Origin: Onchocerca lupi
Lineage: Eukaryota; Nematoda; Chromadorea; Rhabditida; Onchocercidae
Length of the DNA stretch: 64,000 bases
Assembly (NCBI GenBank): GCA_028564675.1
Contig: JAOVVO010000218.1
Span: 48,312 to 112,311, forward strand
Reading direction: 5' to 3'
Shown: piece after piece, positions 49,917 through 62,185 of the stretch
How the letters are laid out: every line of letters begins with the position of its first letter
Numbering within the stretch: the stretch's first letter is position 1
Notes under the pieces: generated by a model
Told to the model about the DNA's origin: nothing
What the model saw: the letters and a program-made list of their open reading frames with translations, nothing else
The model's database searches: none
Program-made: the position numbers and the translations under genes

Positions 49917-50743
49917 TTATGATCTCTTTTTATTATAAATCGAATTATGATCCAAAACAGGATGTTTCTGGAATGAAAAATAAAGCAATAAAGCATTAAT
50001 GACGTAATTGCATACACAAACCGCACAAATTGTGCGCAAATAAATGAGAATAAAAAAGAGGTATATTGATAATAAGTTCGCGAATACCAATAATATCTGC
50101 GATAGCTTCCTCGCCCAAGAACTATGGATGAATTGTAGTAGAAATATGAAAGTATAAAAAAGACAACCGTAAATTGGATTTTTCTGAAATAATTTCAGTT
50201 GATCATGCATACATATGCTTTTCAGATAAAGTAGATCTATCACAGCTGAAATTCTTATTTCTTTAAGTTCGATTTTGTCATAAGTTGCAAAATAAACTTT
50301 TTTCGTGTTGGTATCATGTAGACTATTGCGTATTTTCACGCATATCTTTACTAGTATTCGAAATTTATGCACTCATATTAACTTCTTACATTTGATCAGA
50401 ATGGAAGTTAATGAGTTAAATTTTGTGTCATATTTTCAAATTTCTTTTAATCTTCCAATACTGGCTTCTTTTATCCTTCCCAATGTCTATTTTATTGACT
50501 TACTTGGGTTAATGTATGATCAGCTCCAAAAATAAATGATGTAACTCCGAAACCTTTGGCAAACGGCGAACGAAAAGTTTTCGAGCAACTAACATAATAA
50601 GCTATATCACACACTGGCTGATAATTGATGTCATTATCTAAATTATGTTGCACGTACAATGCATAGACTGATATGGCTAGGCCCATAAATGGTAAGGCGG
50701 CACAGATGTAATTTGAAACTAGCGAATATAATCCATTTGCCAT
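49917..50743 (-). CDS. VKORC1: Vitamin K epoxide reductase (VKOR) family membrane oxidoreductase
   Basis: Endoplasmic-reticulum quinone reductase that couples reduction of vitamin K or related quinones to thiol oxidation. Two minus-strand exons, 50743-50504 and 50183-49917, join in phase 0 to 168 residues, close to human VKORC1. Visible features: a first hydrophobic helix with SVYALYVQHN, the loop cysteine pair C-x7-C in PVCDIAYYVSCSKTF, the KGFGVTSFIFG segment, then NPIYGCLFYTFIFLLQ. The catalytic CxxC is CAVC, in a late helix (RTICAVCVCNYVINALLLY). All four catalytic cysteines are present. A GATTATTTTCAG acceptor 13 bases before the ATG suggests trans-splicing. The gene is convergent with GTF2H3, so its 3' UTR must run into GTF2H3's last intron or exon. 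Presence of VKOR says nothing by itself about vitamin-K-dependent carboxylation in worms. Confidence 0.93.
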
Positions 50744-51412
50744 ATTTATGTGTTCGGTCCTGAAAATAATCCAAACTGATGATTGAATGGTTTTTTTAGC
50801 ACTGAGATTATATATTCATACATTTTTATATGATTCCGAAACCGATCGGTCATTGAGATCGAATTTGTCGAACATTTAAGCTCCGGAATCTATGACTTTT
50901 TATGAAAGTACAGTCGATTTGGCCATCTATCATAGACTCAATGGAGTGTTGATGACTAGAAGTGTCGTACATAATAAAAAATAAATATGCGGAAATATTG
51001 ACACAGACAAATTTGTTATCTTTAAACTTGTTAATTGGATGCCGCAATGTTGCGATACTTTAATCTAGTCTACTTCATTAAGAGTAATTCCATAGATATC
51101 TTTCCAATTCTACAAAAAAAGCAATAATTTCAAAAAAAAAAAGAAAAAAAAAACGATAATTTCAAACAGTGATTAAAACAATAATTTACAAATTAAAACA
51201 AATTATACAGTGATCAAAAATCAAGCAGCAATTAAAACAATAAAAAACAGCGGTTAAAATAATTTAAAAAATAATAAAAAACAATAATATAGTATTAAAT
51301 GTGACTAGCCACCGAGTAATGAAATAGACTCCTGTTGATTACAAATGGGCATATTTGTGAATGGAATTGTTCTTTCTATCGAATACACTTATTTTACTTG
51401 CAGATCATTTCC
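50744..51412. other. Divergent spacer with A-rich low-complexity tract
   Basis: Between VKOR (-) and the small membrane-protein gene (+). From about 51100 to 51310 it is an A/AC-rich string of degenerate ATTAAAACAAT units. A TTACTTGCAG acceptor at 51403 precedes the next start codon. Confidence 0.6.
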
Positions 51413-52151
51413 ATGGGTTGGTCACTTCTTTTTCAACGTATTACTGCAACCACTGGTATTTTTGTGGTCTTTGGCGGCATTGCTTTGGGTAAGTTTTCAC
51501 TGATCGAGTAATTGGCCGAATAAACGAAAGTATCCTAGCTTATTTTAAAACCATAATATTACTGACTATATCTTTGGTTCAAATCAAATTACTCAGAAGT
51601 CTCTGTAGAATGAATGTTTCCGAATTTAGGTATCGCATAATCTGGTTTAATGAGGATGACAATAATACCTAGCTGCAACTGTTGTAACTTTCGTTTTTCA
51701 AATCGAAACTCACTTTTTACAGTTGAATCTAGCGCTTCGTTTTCTTCTAATTCAATTTAACAAAAGAGATTTGAGATATAAGTGTAAAGTAAGCCTTCCT
51801 TCTTAATTTCTATTCTTGGGCAGTGGAAATGGATCGAATGTTTTAGACTTACAAAACATTATAGCTGAAAATTGCTTAACAATTATAAGGAAAATAATTT
51901 ACTAATAATCTTAACTTTAGATGAAGTAATCAATCAGAAGAGAAATTATTAGAAATTGAAATTCTATGTCAGTCATACCACTAGCAAATTAAAGTTGCTG
52001 AATTTAAATGCTGAATCTCTTACTAGGAGCATATAAGCTGCGCCAATCAAGTGATTCGTTACGTGGATCTGGAGTTTATTGGAGGAATCAGGAAATGGAA
52101 GATTTTGTTCATTGTAAGGAGGAAAATTTGAAGCGAACAACCAAGCCTTAA
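51413..52151 (+). CDS. 66-residue single-pass membrane protein
   Basis: Two exons, 51413-51488 and 52027-52151, join in phase 1. The N-terminus MGWSLLFQRITATTG leads into a hydrophobic helix (IFVVFGGIALGAY). A short soluble tail follows (KLRQSSDSLRGSGVYW, NQEMEDFVHCKEEN). The ATG is nine bases after a strong acceptor, consistent with trans-splicing; an AATAAA occurs about 75 bases after the stop. Size and layout fit the small inner-mitochondrial or ER membrane proteins, but I recognise no family. Confidence 0.6.
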
Positions 52152-55100
52152 TTATATAAGCATTAATTGCTCTTTGATATGCTCTTGCTCTTTGATATTT
52201 TTTTTTTTTTTTACTTTGCATAGCAAATAAACGATATTTCTTCATTCAAAAAAAAAAGCTTTTCTTCAGTACAATTACTATTTTACGGAAGCACTGCCTT
52301 TGTCTATTCAGGTATGAAAATGAGAGGAAGGGGAAGGGAAACGAAATCATATTTATCATCAATTAGACAGAAAACTGATGTAGCTTGTGTGATCTATTTC
52401 TGCTATTACATTAGAAATAACTGTATATTTCCGACGAATGTAAGCTGCAGTATTGTATGAAATTTATAAACTTTTTGCAGAATATCGAAAAGTGCAACAA
52501 ATCAAATTTATATTGGAATATAGTGAAAATGATGTCATTTCGGTTTTGTGGTAAGTAAACTAATAAGTGATAAACGATCAAAAAATTTTTGTAGTGACAA
52601 TATAAGGATGATAAACATTAAACAGTGTCGAAAGATAACACAAAACTGATACCGGAAGCATCGCATTGACGGAATATTGCATGTTAGCTTGGTAAACTCG
52701 AATTGGACATGATCAATTGATATTGAAGTGATTAGCTGCATTACGATACTGCAAAAATTTTAGTAATGTTATAGTTCCTACTGCACGGATGTTTAAGAAA
52801 TTTTAACGAGAGTTATAACGAACAAGTTCGCTTAATGTATAACTCTTGGAAGTTGACGAATTTCAACTGTTGTGGATGTAGACCTGTTTATTTCTGAATT
52901 CTTCATACTGTCGCGAACTTGATGCATTCATTTACATGCTCACAAAATGTGTTGCTTTGCCTTGTTTCCCATTTGCCAATGGGTAATTTGATATAAAATC
53001 CTCATTTCACAAAGAATTATTTCTGCTTTACAAGAACGAATTATTTGAGCGAGCATGATCAACGCTTATTGTATGAATTCTGGTCATGTGCTAAAGATCT
53101 TGTTTGATAACTGTAAACAAAGCAGGGTTGTAAATGATTCAGAGACTGAAGTGGCCTTACAGCGCTTAGTGTTTATGCTTGCATTGAGACACGTTAAGCA
53201 TACATATCGATACATGCATATATAGGCGACCATTATTAATTATCACTGATAAAAGCTCCTTCCAATAGTAATTGTGCCGCTCATCAAAGCCATATTCGCT
53301 TGAAATTTTGCTCTTTCCTTCTTCGGCAATCAATCAACAATTTGTTTTTGCAAGAATTTCAGCCAATTATTGTTCTGGTCTGTTTTTTTTTTTTTAAAAA
53401 ATCATACTTTTATTGAAAATTGAAAATTGATGGCGATTAGTTTTGTTTAATGCTTATATGAAATATCTAAGTGGTGAAGTTGGCTTCTGCTAATTTTTGA
53501 ATATTGAGTTTGAAACATCACGTCTGCATTGGCATTTAAGGTAAACTGGATAATAATAGATAATTACAGAACTCATCGAGAAATTCAAATTTTTCATTAA
53601 TCATCTGAACAAACTAGGGTGTCATTTTAGCAGATGTGATTTCTTGAATTTTAATTTTGAAATAATCTTCAAATTTTTCTCATCTACATCGAGAATATCG
53701 ATCGGTATTCTAGCAATTAAAAATTCCAATGAAACTGGGATAGGAAGTATGAAAAAATTTGAAGCGGGACAGTTTGTTATAAGCTTGATGTTCGTTTTCG
53801 TATTTTCTTCTTTTCATCAAGCAGAAATAGAACTGTCTTAATGAGAATTACTTTCTTAACATCAATTTATCAACTATTTATACAATTTATCATTTAACTT
53901 GACAATTAAGTCAAAAATGAAGTAAACGAGATCTATTAGTAGCTAAATCTATTCGAAGATTTATATGATAACTGCAATGATACTTCATCGAGATGAAAGT
54001 TCACATCAGCAACTATACATTTAAGATGATATTCGTTTGAAATAATCACTTAGAAATCAACGTAAATCCAATTGAAACAAAATGGATGCAATGTAAAATT
54101 TTTTTGAAGCATCACAGAAGATACATCTTAGCGCTTCAATTATCGAAATATATTGTTGATAATAATCTGTTCATATTTATTATATTTTTATTGTTGTTAA
54201 AAGCGTATTTTTCATTTCCGTGAGAGAAAAGCGTTATCAAAAATATTTCATTTTTCTCGGAGAGAGTCAGAAATTTGCTTTCATTTATTTGAAGCAAAAG
54301 ATTTATGATAATGCATTTTTCTAAATATTTAATTCTTTGCTCAAAAATTTTAAATTTTTGAAAAAGAGAGCTCTTGAATTTTTGCTTTTATTTATTCTAA
54401 AAATATCCTTGTTCATTTACAGAACAGTGAACGTCAACGATAATGCAGATAGGAAGATAAGAGATTGAAAAACTATGATAATCTCGACTTTTATTAAAGA
54501 CAACGGTAATACTTAGTATCTTATGATATCGAAGAAATTTTCACTACAATATTCACAAATTAGTGATACATTATTTTCATTATCAGTAATACAATGATTT
54601 GAAAAAAGGTTAATATCGATATCACTAGTGAAAGAGTATATCATAAAAATAATCAGTCTGTCCGAAACGAACTCTGATGGAATGTCGTTTCGAAGAATAG
54701 CCAAAAAAAAAAATCAATTTACGGTGCAATATTCCAAAATCAATCATGTTAATTTCAAAAATCAAACAGTTTAAATAATCTGTAATTGCCTCTTAATGCT
54801 GACTTAAAGGGTGCACTGAAATAATTAGGACTAAATGCGAAAATTATGACTATTTTTTAAATTAAACTTACCACTTTTATCAGAAAAGAATTAATGCCAA
54901 TGAGAATAAAGAAAATATCATGCTGGATAGATACAATCGAAGCAACATATTCTTATATAATCATTGCTGCTGAAATGATATCAAAATTTAAAACTGCCAG
55001 AATTAAATGACTGCTGATCGATAGCATCACAAACTTGCTGCAAAAATGCAAGCAATGTTTAATTCCAGTTATTTGTAGTTGTTGATCATAGAAGTTTGAT

Positions 55101-55588
55101 ACAGCTCAAACGATGAGAAATTAGGGAATGAGTTATGTTGTGACTGAATCAAATGTTGTTTTAAAAAGTGTGAAAAATGATTATCAGAGCATGCAAAATT
55201 ACATTTCTTACCGTTCCAGCCCTCCCGCCACTATCAGAAGCACTTCTCTTTGTGACATTATCAAAATGATAACCGCAAGAGGCCTAGATAAGAAGAAAAT
55301 AATTGATAAATAATTCGGAAATATTACTGATTTTATTTATAAGTGATTTTTGATTATTTCTTAATCATGATTAATTACTGATAAGCAGTTATGACTGGAG
55401 TAGTGATGCTTTGTTATAGTGTTACACGAAGAGAAAATTATCAAGTTAAAAAAAATTATTCACGGAATTCGCTTCATGATTTGCAAAAAAAAAAAAAAAA
55501 AAAAAATCAAATCTGAAAATGCAATCCATGCTAAGCAATTTATAAAACTGTTAATATTGAAATTCTGATGAATTGATAGATTTTGCAG
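52152..55588. other. Gene-poor AT-rich stretch
   Basis: No well-supported gene. Two short frames deserve note. One, 53749-53841 (+), is 30 codons with a signal-peptide-like hydrophobic stretch (FVISLMFVFVFSSFH). The other, 55128-55313 (+), is 61 codons with coding-like composition (SYRSSPPATIRSTSL). Either could be an early exon of the gene that follows, but no phase-correct GT donor links them. A run of about 26 A residues lies near 55482. Confidence 0.4.
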
Positions 55589-58500
55589 AATTCTGAAGGC
55601 TTCTGATGCAACAATAACTCAGACAGAATTTATGATTCAAAAATCGGCTAAATTTCAGACCGATATGTCAATCCAGAAAACTTCGGCAGCAGATATTCAG
55701 GTTATCTTTTCTTCAAACGAAAATAAAAAATTCAGAATATTAATTGAAAGATCATTTTTAAAACCATTAATTAAAAAAACAAAAGCAAAATGGTAATGAA
55801 ATTTATTAACAATTTTGAATTCTGGTTTCGGACAACATTCTCTTTCCATTAGAAATAAATCTGAGTATATGTTTTTGATTAAAATGGCAACTATGAAATT
55901 TAACGCTTATCGCCAACGAGAAATATATTTATTCCTGTAGCGTAAAAATCCGTTGCTCGAAATTCGACGAATATCGAAAGCATTTTCTGAATTCTGTTAT
56001 TTGTTCAATTCATTATGCTTATTCTCTTCAAAGCTGTCATCTTCTCTGCAAAACTTTTAAGTCACAGTTGCACTGCAAGTTCATAGGTCAAATATGCTGT
56101 TCACTATGAGTTTCATCAATATGCTTCATTCTCAACTGAAATGAAAAAAATCGTTGAATTTGTTTTCTGTTTGTTGCCTTATGCTTCATTCTGAACTGAA
56201 ATAAAAAAATCGTTGAATTTGTTTTCTGTTTGATAATACTTTCTTAGTCCAATCAACAGACAATAGAGTGATTATTCAAATGATACTTAATACAAATACA
56301 TTATTTGAGAATGTATTCCAATATCAAATAATACAAAAATTATAATTCATTCATCAGTCAATCCAATAAATCACAATCAATCTAACCTTTGATTCTGTCT
56401 CTCACATTCGGAAAGAAATGGGAAATCCAGAATAAATACTTTGTCAGAAGAATTGCTGAATGTGTTTATCATTAATTAATAATATATATTTCAACTTGAC
56501 AAATTCTACTGGCTGAAAGTTTTTGGCATATTTGCAAAATAAAATAGCAATAAAAAATGTGAAACTGAAATAAATATAAGATATTGGATAAATAGCAGTA
56601 AAAACGTGCTGATTTATTAATATAAACATTATTCGCAACCATTACAAAAGTTGAAAGAAAAGCTTCAGATATATTTCTTCGCAAATAATATACTTCGTGG
56701 TGAAGTGGAGGTAATTAATTAATTAATTGATAGAGATAATTTCATGCGAAATATAGAGGTGTTCCATAAAGGTATTCGAGAAGTGCCTGGAAGAATAAAT
56801 AACTCTTGTCGGATTCTTTATTGTTTATTATAAGAATATAACTTTGCTAATACTCTTTTCAGACTTTTAGCTGAGTGCTTAAATTTAATTTAAAATGGAA
56901 CAAAGTTTCAGAAAATCCTACGCTTCAACTCTACAATGGATAGCTTATCATTCTTAACAAATGGTACTCATCCTACTTGGATCATCAGGCGTCATCATCC
57001 AGTTCAGAACAATAATACGACGAATAATCCTGGTAGGATTTTCCAAATCAATTTTCAGAAAAATATGCATATACTAGCTGGACCGGATACGCTCCGCGTG
57101 GCCCATCCAGCTAGTCTATATAAATAGAAATGTCAATGTTCAAATATCTTACTTCCAAAAGTTCTTAAACACTCGCCTTATCTATATTAATTCGAAATCT
57201 CAGATATCGGAAATTCCTTACCTATAGCTTTGAAATTTTGACACAATATTGCATTCGAATACACCACGTTTTTAAACACGCGTTGCTGTAGCTCAGTCTG
57301 GTTATGTGGAAAAAAAGAAAAGAGAAAGAGCATGTTTCTGGTGTTGAGGAATAAAACTGATACTTTAAAATTTGATTTGTAGTTTGGTTGGACTGGATTG
57401 ATTGATGAAGAGTGATTCTTTGTAACAAGCAATTATCAGAGAATATCCAGGCAAACTAATACTGGGTTATTTCTCCTTTGTCGTTGACAGAGAAGAATAT
57501 TATTCAAATGAATTGTCGAACTGTTGCTACTGTTGCGTCGCTTTGAACTGTGGAATTGGAACCCTTGGAATTCCGAGCTGTTGCTCTCGCTGCGTCGATC
57601 TTTGTCATTTATCTGTGAATTGGAGCGTTTTAATGGCAAATATAATTGTCGTCACGTTTGAAACTATATCGCGCCACTTCACCTTTAGTATTCCTTGATC
57701 AGCGTGAAACATAACTCCATGTTCAGCAGTCATGCGATAACAGTCGTTTGCATTCTGGTAAAACCCAGCTGATGATTATAGTTTGAGCCCGCATGTTCTC
57801 ATTGGCAATAGACTGACGTATATTTTTATTGCACGGCTCTGAAATTTAATGGGGAAACGAAAGGAATGTGTTGCGCAATTGGAAAAAAATAATTAAACTG
57901 CTCAATTTGAAGAACCACCAGAGCCATTAAAAACTTTGCTTGCCGGATATATCGCCGAATCAAAGCGTTTCTTATATAAAACCAAGAAATACATCTCGTA
58001 CTTTCAAATGATGTCGTTCGGCGCAGAAATCGTAACGTTGTGACAAAAAAATATGATACATGGATCTTGCGGTACACTGAATCCAAATTCACCATGCATG
58101 GAAAATGGAGCCGGACATGCAAAGGTGGCCGGCTTTCATAGACTAGTTTCAAATAGATTCAGAACTTAAAAGCTAATCTTTGACCTATGAAAATAGTTTG
58201 TTTTAAATTGTGAATATAATGGAGGTCTTTTCAACTTTTTTGTCAGATATGACGGTCTATAACCTCAATATCATGAAATTAATTTCTAAATACTTGTTGG
58301 AACTTCTCTATCCATCATTTCAAAAAACCTTCATGAAGTTTTAGAGAAAAACTTCCACTTCATCCAAATAAGTTCATGAGCATATTTAGCATCAATTTCC
58401 ATTTAGAACCAAAAGTTGAAACATCGAAGCCAGTAAAGATTGAAGATTGGATAATAGCAAATGCTAAACGTGTGGAAGCAAATCGAAAATTATCTCAACA

Positions 58501-59044
58501 ACAAATTCCTCATAAATCAGCCACGATATCTGCTGCTTTCAGTAAAGTTTTCCCTAAATAGCAAACTTACCTACAAAACACCTTCATTTGCATAAGAATT
58601 TTAAAAAAATTCATCGGTTTTTCGCTAGTTTGTAAAGTTTTACGTATTTTTTTGCTCAAAAATAGAAAATCAATGATAATATGTCTGTAGTCACAGATTA
58701 TTCTATGAGTCTTGCTGAAGAATCGAGCTAGAAAATATAAAAATGTTTGATAAGAAGAAAAAGTAGTGTTATAATGCAGGCAATTGATAATTCGTCTCTC
58801 TCATGCAATGTTAATCGAGTATAGAGTGTTTTGCATCTGATGATTTAAATAATTTCCCAACTTTTATTACGATTATTTTTTTATGAAAAAACTTTTATTT
58901 CTATTTAACAAAGATCATAGCATTATTGCAAGAGAAAGTGCTAAACATTTGAAATTAACCTTACATATCAAATTTTTAAATCGATAAATGGAAATCATTT
59001 ACAAGAAGAGGGTATTCCTGCCATTGGTTAACAACAGTTCGTTT

Positions 59045-59092
<48 letters not shown>

Positions 59093-62000
59093 CTGCTTTT
59101 TCAGAGGAAACAATTCAAGAATATGAGCGAATAATTGGAGGAATGCTGCAGCAACGTATTCAAAATGCAAATTCCTATAATGAGAACGCAGCCAAAGTGA
59201 TGATCAAACATGGAACTTCGCCAAGTGGTACTTCTCAAAATTCTGTTTGCAGAATGGTTCCCAAATTCAGGATTGATTCTATAAAATGACTAATCATAAA
59301 TCTAAATGAGGAAATTTTAAAAAGATGAAAAAAGAGAGACATAGATGAACAAAAATGTACTAGCGAAACGGAAGAGACAATCATATAGTCAGGTCAAAAA
59401 TTTAAGACATGATGGATTGTGCAAGAGTGTGATATAAATGATAAGTAAAGAATGCGAGCCATCATCGACGGTACCTTTTTAGAAACTTTTTCGAAAGTCA
59501 TTCACAATCAATAAGTAAACATCAAACTATTCATTACTTTTTTGCTCTTTGAAATGTCTTGCTGAACATCGCTATCTTTTATAAAGCTATTCCTATCTAT
59601 CCGTACCATAGACAATTCACTGATGCAACGTATTTAATACGTTTACTATCTTTCTTCATATGTTTCATCTTTTTTCAAAAAGTTAAATTTGTACTTGATT
59701 TTAAAAGATCACAAAATACTTTTTATTCTACTCTTTAAGTTTCTGTTTGCTTGAAATTATTTTTACTTCAAAGTTTACTTCAGTTCATCAAAATTAAATT
59801 TAAATTTAATTCAGTTGAGAATAATCTTTAAAAATGATTAATAATAATAAAAGTTTCAATTCATTTTATTTGACAATGTCTTTATCATTTTGATGTTGTC
59901 TCCAGTGAAGAATGATACATTAGTCTGGTGCTTATAGAGCCTGTTATTATGGGATCAAAAGGGCATTATGTGTAGATGAATTATGATCGGCCAACCAGAA
60001 TTCAGGTACTAGAAAGCAAAATTAAGATATAAATAATCTCGAGATTTTGGGAGTTCAAGTAAGAGTTAAAGTTGAAAATGCACCAGGCGAATTTATTATA
60101 TTGCTTCTAATCCTATTCTTTTGAATGCATTTATAGTTGTACCTTCATTATCATTAATATATTAAAAGCTTCTACTAGTAAGTGTAAAATCAAAAATCAT
60201 CGAATTGGAATGGATAATTTTAAACTTTTTGGTATATAAAAATTTTGATTTGCCAAAAGACAAAAATTACTTAAAATCATTGAAATATGAAACAGTTTTT
60301 TCAGAATTATTCTCAATTAGATTTAAGTGAGACGATTAAATGGAATTTCTTGCTCAAAGCTATTCTTGATGCTGTCTAATATTTTTTTGATTGCAATATA
60401 TCCAACAGATATTTTTAGACAAAATATTCGAAAAATTCATGTTAGCGGCCAAAGAGCAGCAAAGACAGTCGGAAACGAGAAGGATTCTAGGATATTCGGA
60501 ACATCAAGGCAAGTCACCTGAACTAGAAACTTTTGAACCAACACATATAAAGCTGGATCAATGCGATAGCCAAATTCAGGAAGAATCGGCTACTAATGAA
60601 CAAAACCTAAACAGTCCTCGTAAGTATTTTACTCTAAGTTTCGCGTAGAAACAGATTTATATCATTTCCGAAAATTAAAAGAATGAAAATTGCAGACCTT
60701 ATTGCGCTGTTATACTAACCGTAATACACAGCATGACCTATAATGAGAAAATATTTCATTCGCTAAATTTGCATAATTTCATAATATCAAATTGTGAGTA
60801 TTGGCAGATATAAACAAAAAGATCGAAGCTCAACTCTATTTCTATACAGATTATTTAAGTTTTAGTTAACTCAATCTGATAAGAAATTTTAAAAATGAGA
60901 GATGGTGAAATATTTTTTCAAACTCTATGCACTCAATATTACAGTATTCTTCGGATTTCAACTCGATTGATTGGAAGTGATCGAAACTTTCTTTAACTTT
61001 TTCATCTCGATGCTAGGACTTACACATAATTCATAAGTAAACTTTGATGAAATATTGATTTGTACTAAAAGACTTGGAGCTTCATAGTTATTCTTCATAA
61101 TCATTTAATGAATAAGACAAAGTTGAATAATTTAAACTTTAAGCTATGAAGAAGTAAATGCTATAAAAACATGCAATCAGAGTAACGCTATTGGAATGGG
61201 CAAAGTTTCCCATTTCATTCATTTCCTTTCCATTCACTCAAATACTATTCCCATAAGTCATGATTATCGTTTTTCGAGAAATACTATTTCTTTGATAATA
61301 TATCATCAAAACCATAATCATATAGTATATTGTCATTAAGATAATTGCCAAATATTATGATTTCAGGAATTGGGAAAGAGATGCCAGATGATGAGCTTCG
61401 GCAAACTTCTTGTCAAACAGCAATTGTTCTTAATGTTGTTGAGGGAAGGCCTGCTTCAATTTCTCCGCCCAGCATCACTCAAACAATTTCTCTTAAAACT
61501 GGTAATAATCTACTCGAACGGTTGGAATTACTTTTTTTTTGAAAAAACTTAATTTTTCATCTCAATCCTTCAAACAACTATACTTTTCAAATACTATGAA
61601 TTACTTTTTCTTTCGCGAATTCCTGCCCAATTTTTTCCAAATATGGAAAAGAGCTGAATGAAAGGGAGCTGAATAATTCAGGAAAATATCGCTTTCTCTT
61701 CCTCAAATTTCATTCCAAATCTATAAATTGAAAAGATAATGCAAGTACATTTGGAAAGATAGTACAGATTCGAAATTTTGATAAAAGTCTTCACTTCATC
61801 AAAATTGTCGAACATTTAAAAATCTTTTCTAATGTCAAGCGATTCTCCAGTTTTCATTATCTATTATGTTCTTGAATCTTTCAACTTTTAATAGTTGTGT
61901 CCTTTGAAGAATGACTGTTAAATTTGACAAAAAGAATATTTTCTGAATATTCGTTACATGCAGTCAGATTTTTCTGGTTAAAATGAATTCAGTGGATTTA

Positions 62001-62185
62001 GTGGGATAATTACAATCGGCTCGAAGTAAAATTTGTCAAGACTGAATGTATGAAACACTTTTTGGAAAGATTAAGATTAAGATTCCGTGAATTTCGTTCG
62101 TCAAAATGTTCAAATATTCCGCAAATTAACAATAATAATTAATATCGAGTTTGAGTTACAGGAAGAAAAGCAAGGTGGAGTACTT
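55589..62185 (+). CDS. Unrecognised charged, helical protein, multi-exon, both ends unresolved
   Basis: A chain of good exons: 55589-55700, 58407-58541, 59105-59224, 60419-60619, 61367-61501 and a 24-base microexon 62162-62185. The last five all enter and leave in phase 1 and remain open when joined. Readable segments include ITQTEFMIQKSAKFQTDMS, KIEDWIIANAKRVEANRKL, KETIQEYERIIGGMLQQRI, IFEKFMLAAKEQQRQSETR, and an acidic/polar stretch (EPTHIKLDQCDSQIQEE). These suggest amphipathic helices and disordered linkers rather than an enzyme. The 55589 exon leaves in phase 0, so at least one exon is missing before 58407; the start and the stop were not found. Introns are long and contain the Helitron and a 45-T tract. 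No family recognised. Confidence 0.55.
56121..56235. repeat. Tandem duplication, 59-base period
   Basis: Two copies (56121-56179 and 56180-56235) beginning TATGCTTCATTC and sharing ATCGTTGAATTTGTTTTCTG, differing by a few substitutions and small gaps. Confidence 0.85.
57074..57114 (+). mobile_element. Helitron 3' terminus ending CTAG
   Basis: A short GC-rich stretch (CCGGATACGCTCCGCGTGG) followed by CCATCCAGCTAG, immediately followed by T. Helitrons end in CTRR preceded by a hairpin-forming GC-rich segment and insert before a T. The outer CTAGCTGGA and TCCAGCTAG are inverted copies. The next base starts another Helitron 5' end. Confidence 0.6.
57115..58140 (+). mobile_element. Decayed Helitron (rolling-circle transposon), 5' part
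   Basis: The 5' end begins TCTATATAAATAGAAATGTC, the usual TC plus TATA-rich Helitron start, directly after CTAG. It continues with a family motif (GCTTTGAAATTTTGACACAA then TTCGAATACA) also present near 62880 and 63334. Further in, 57812-58043 encodes a broken Rep N-terminal segment in the same orientation. No helicase domain or intact ORF follows, so the right end is lost or undetected; the stated end is approximate. It lies in a long intron of the unrecognised gene. Confidence 0.65.
57812..58043 (+). pseudogene. Helitron Rep/helicase N-terminal fragment (Helitron_like_N), broken
   Basis: One frame reads CTALKFNGETKGMCCAIGK, which matches the conserved Helitron block ALKF-x-GE-x2-GMCC. It hits a stop, and the protein continues in another frame (from 57903) as FEEPPEPLKTLLAG, then ESKRFL and YFQMMSFGAEIV, ending at TGA 58041. 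EPL-x2-LL and FQM-x-SFGA are hallmark motifs of the Helitron N-terminal domain. At least one frameshift and a stop make it nonfunctional. Confidence 0.75.
59048..59092 (+). repeat. 45-base poly-T tract
   Basis: Uninterrupted T run followed by CTGCTTTTTCAG, the acceptor of the exon at 59105; it effectively forms a giant polypyrimidine tract. Confidence 0.9.

Noticed and set aside
57436..57639. Minus-strand Ser/Arg-rich ORF and its + shadow
   Set aside because: Lies within the decayed Helitron opposite to its Rep orientation; composition reflects a repetitive GAATT/CAGC stretch, not a conserved protein.
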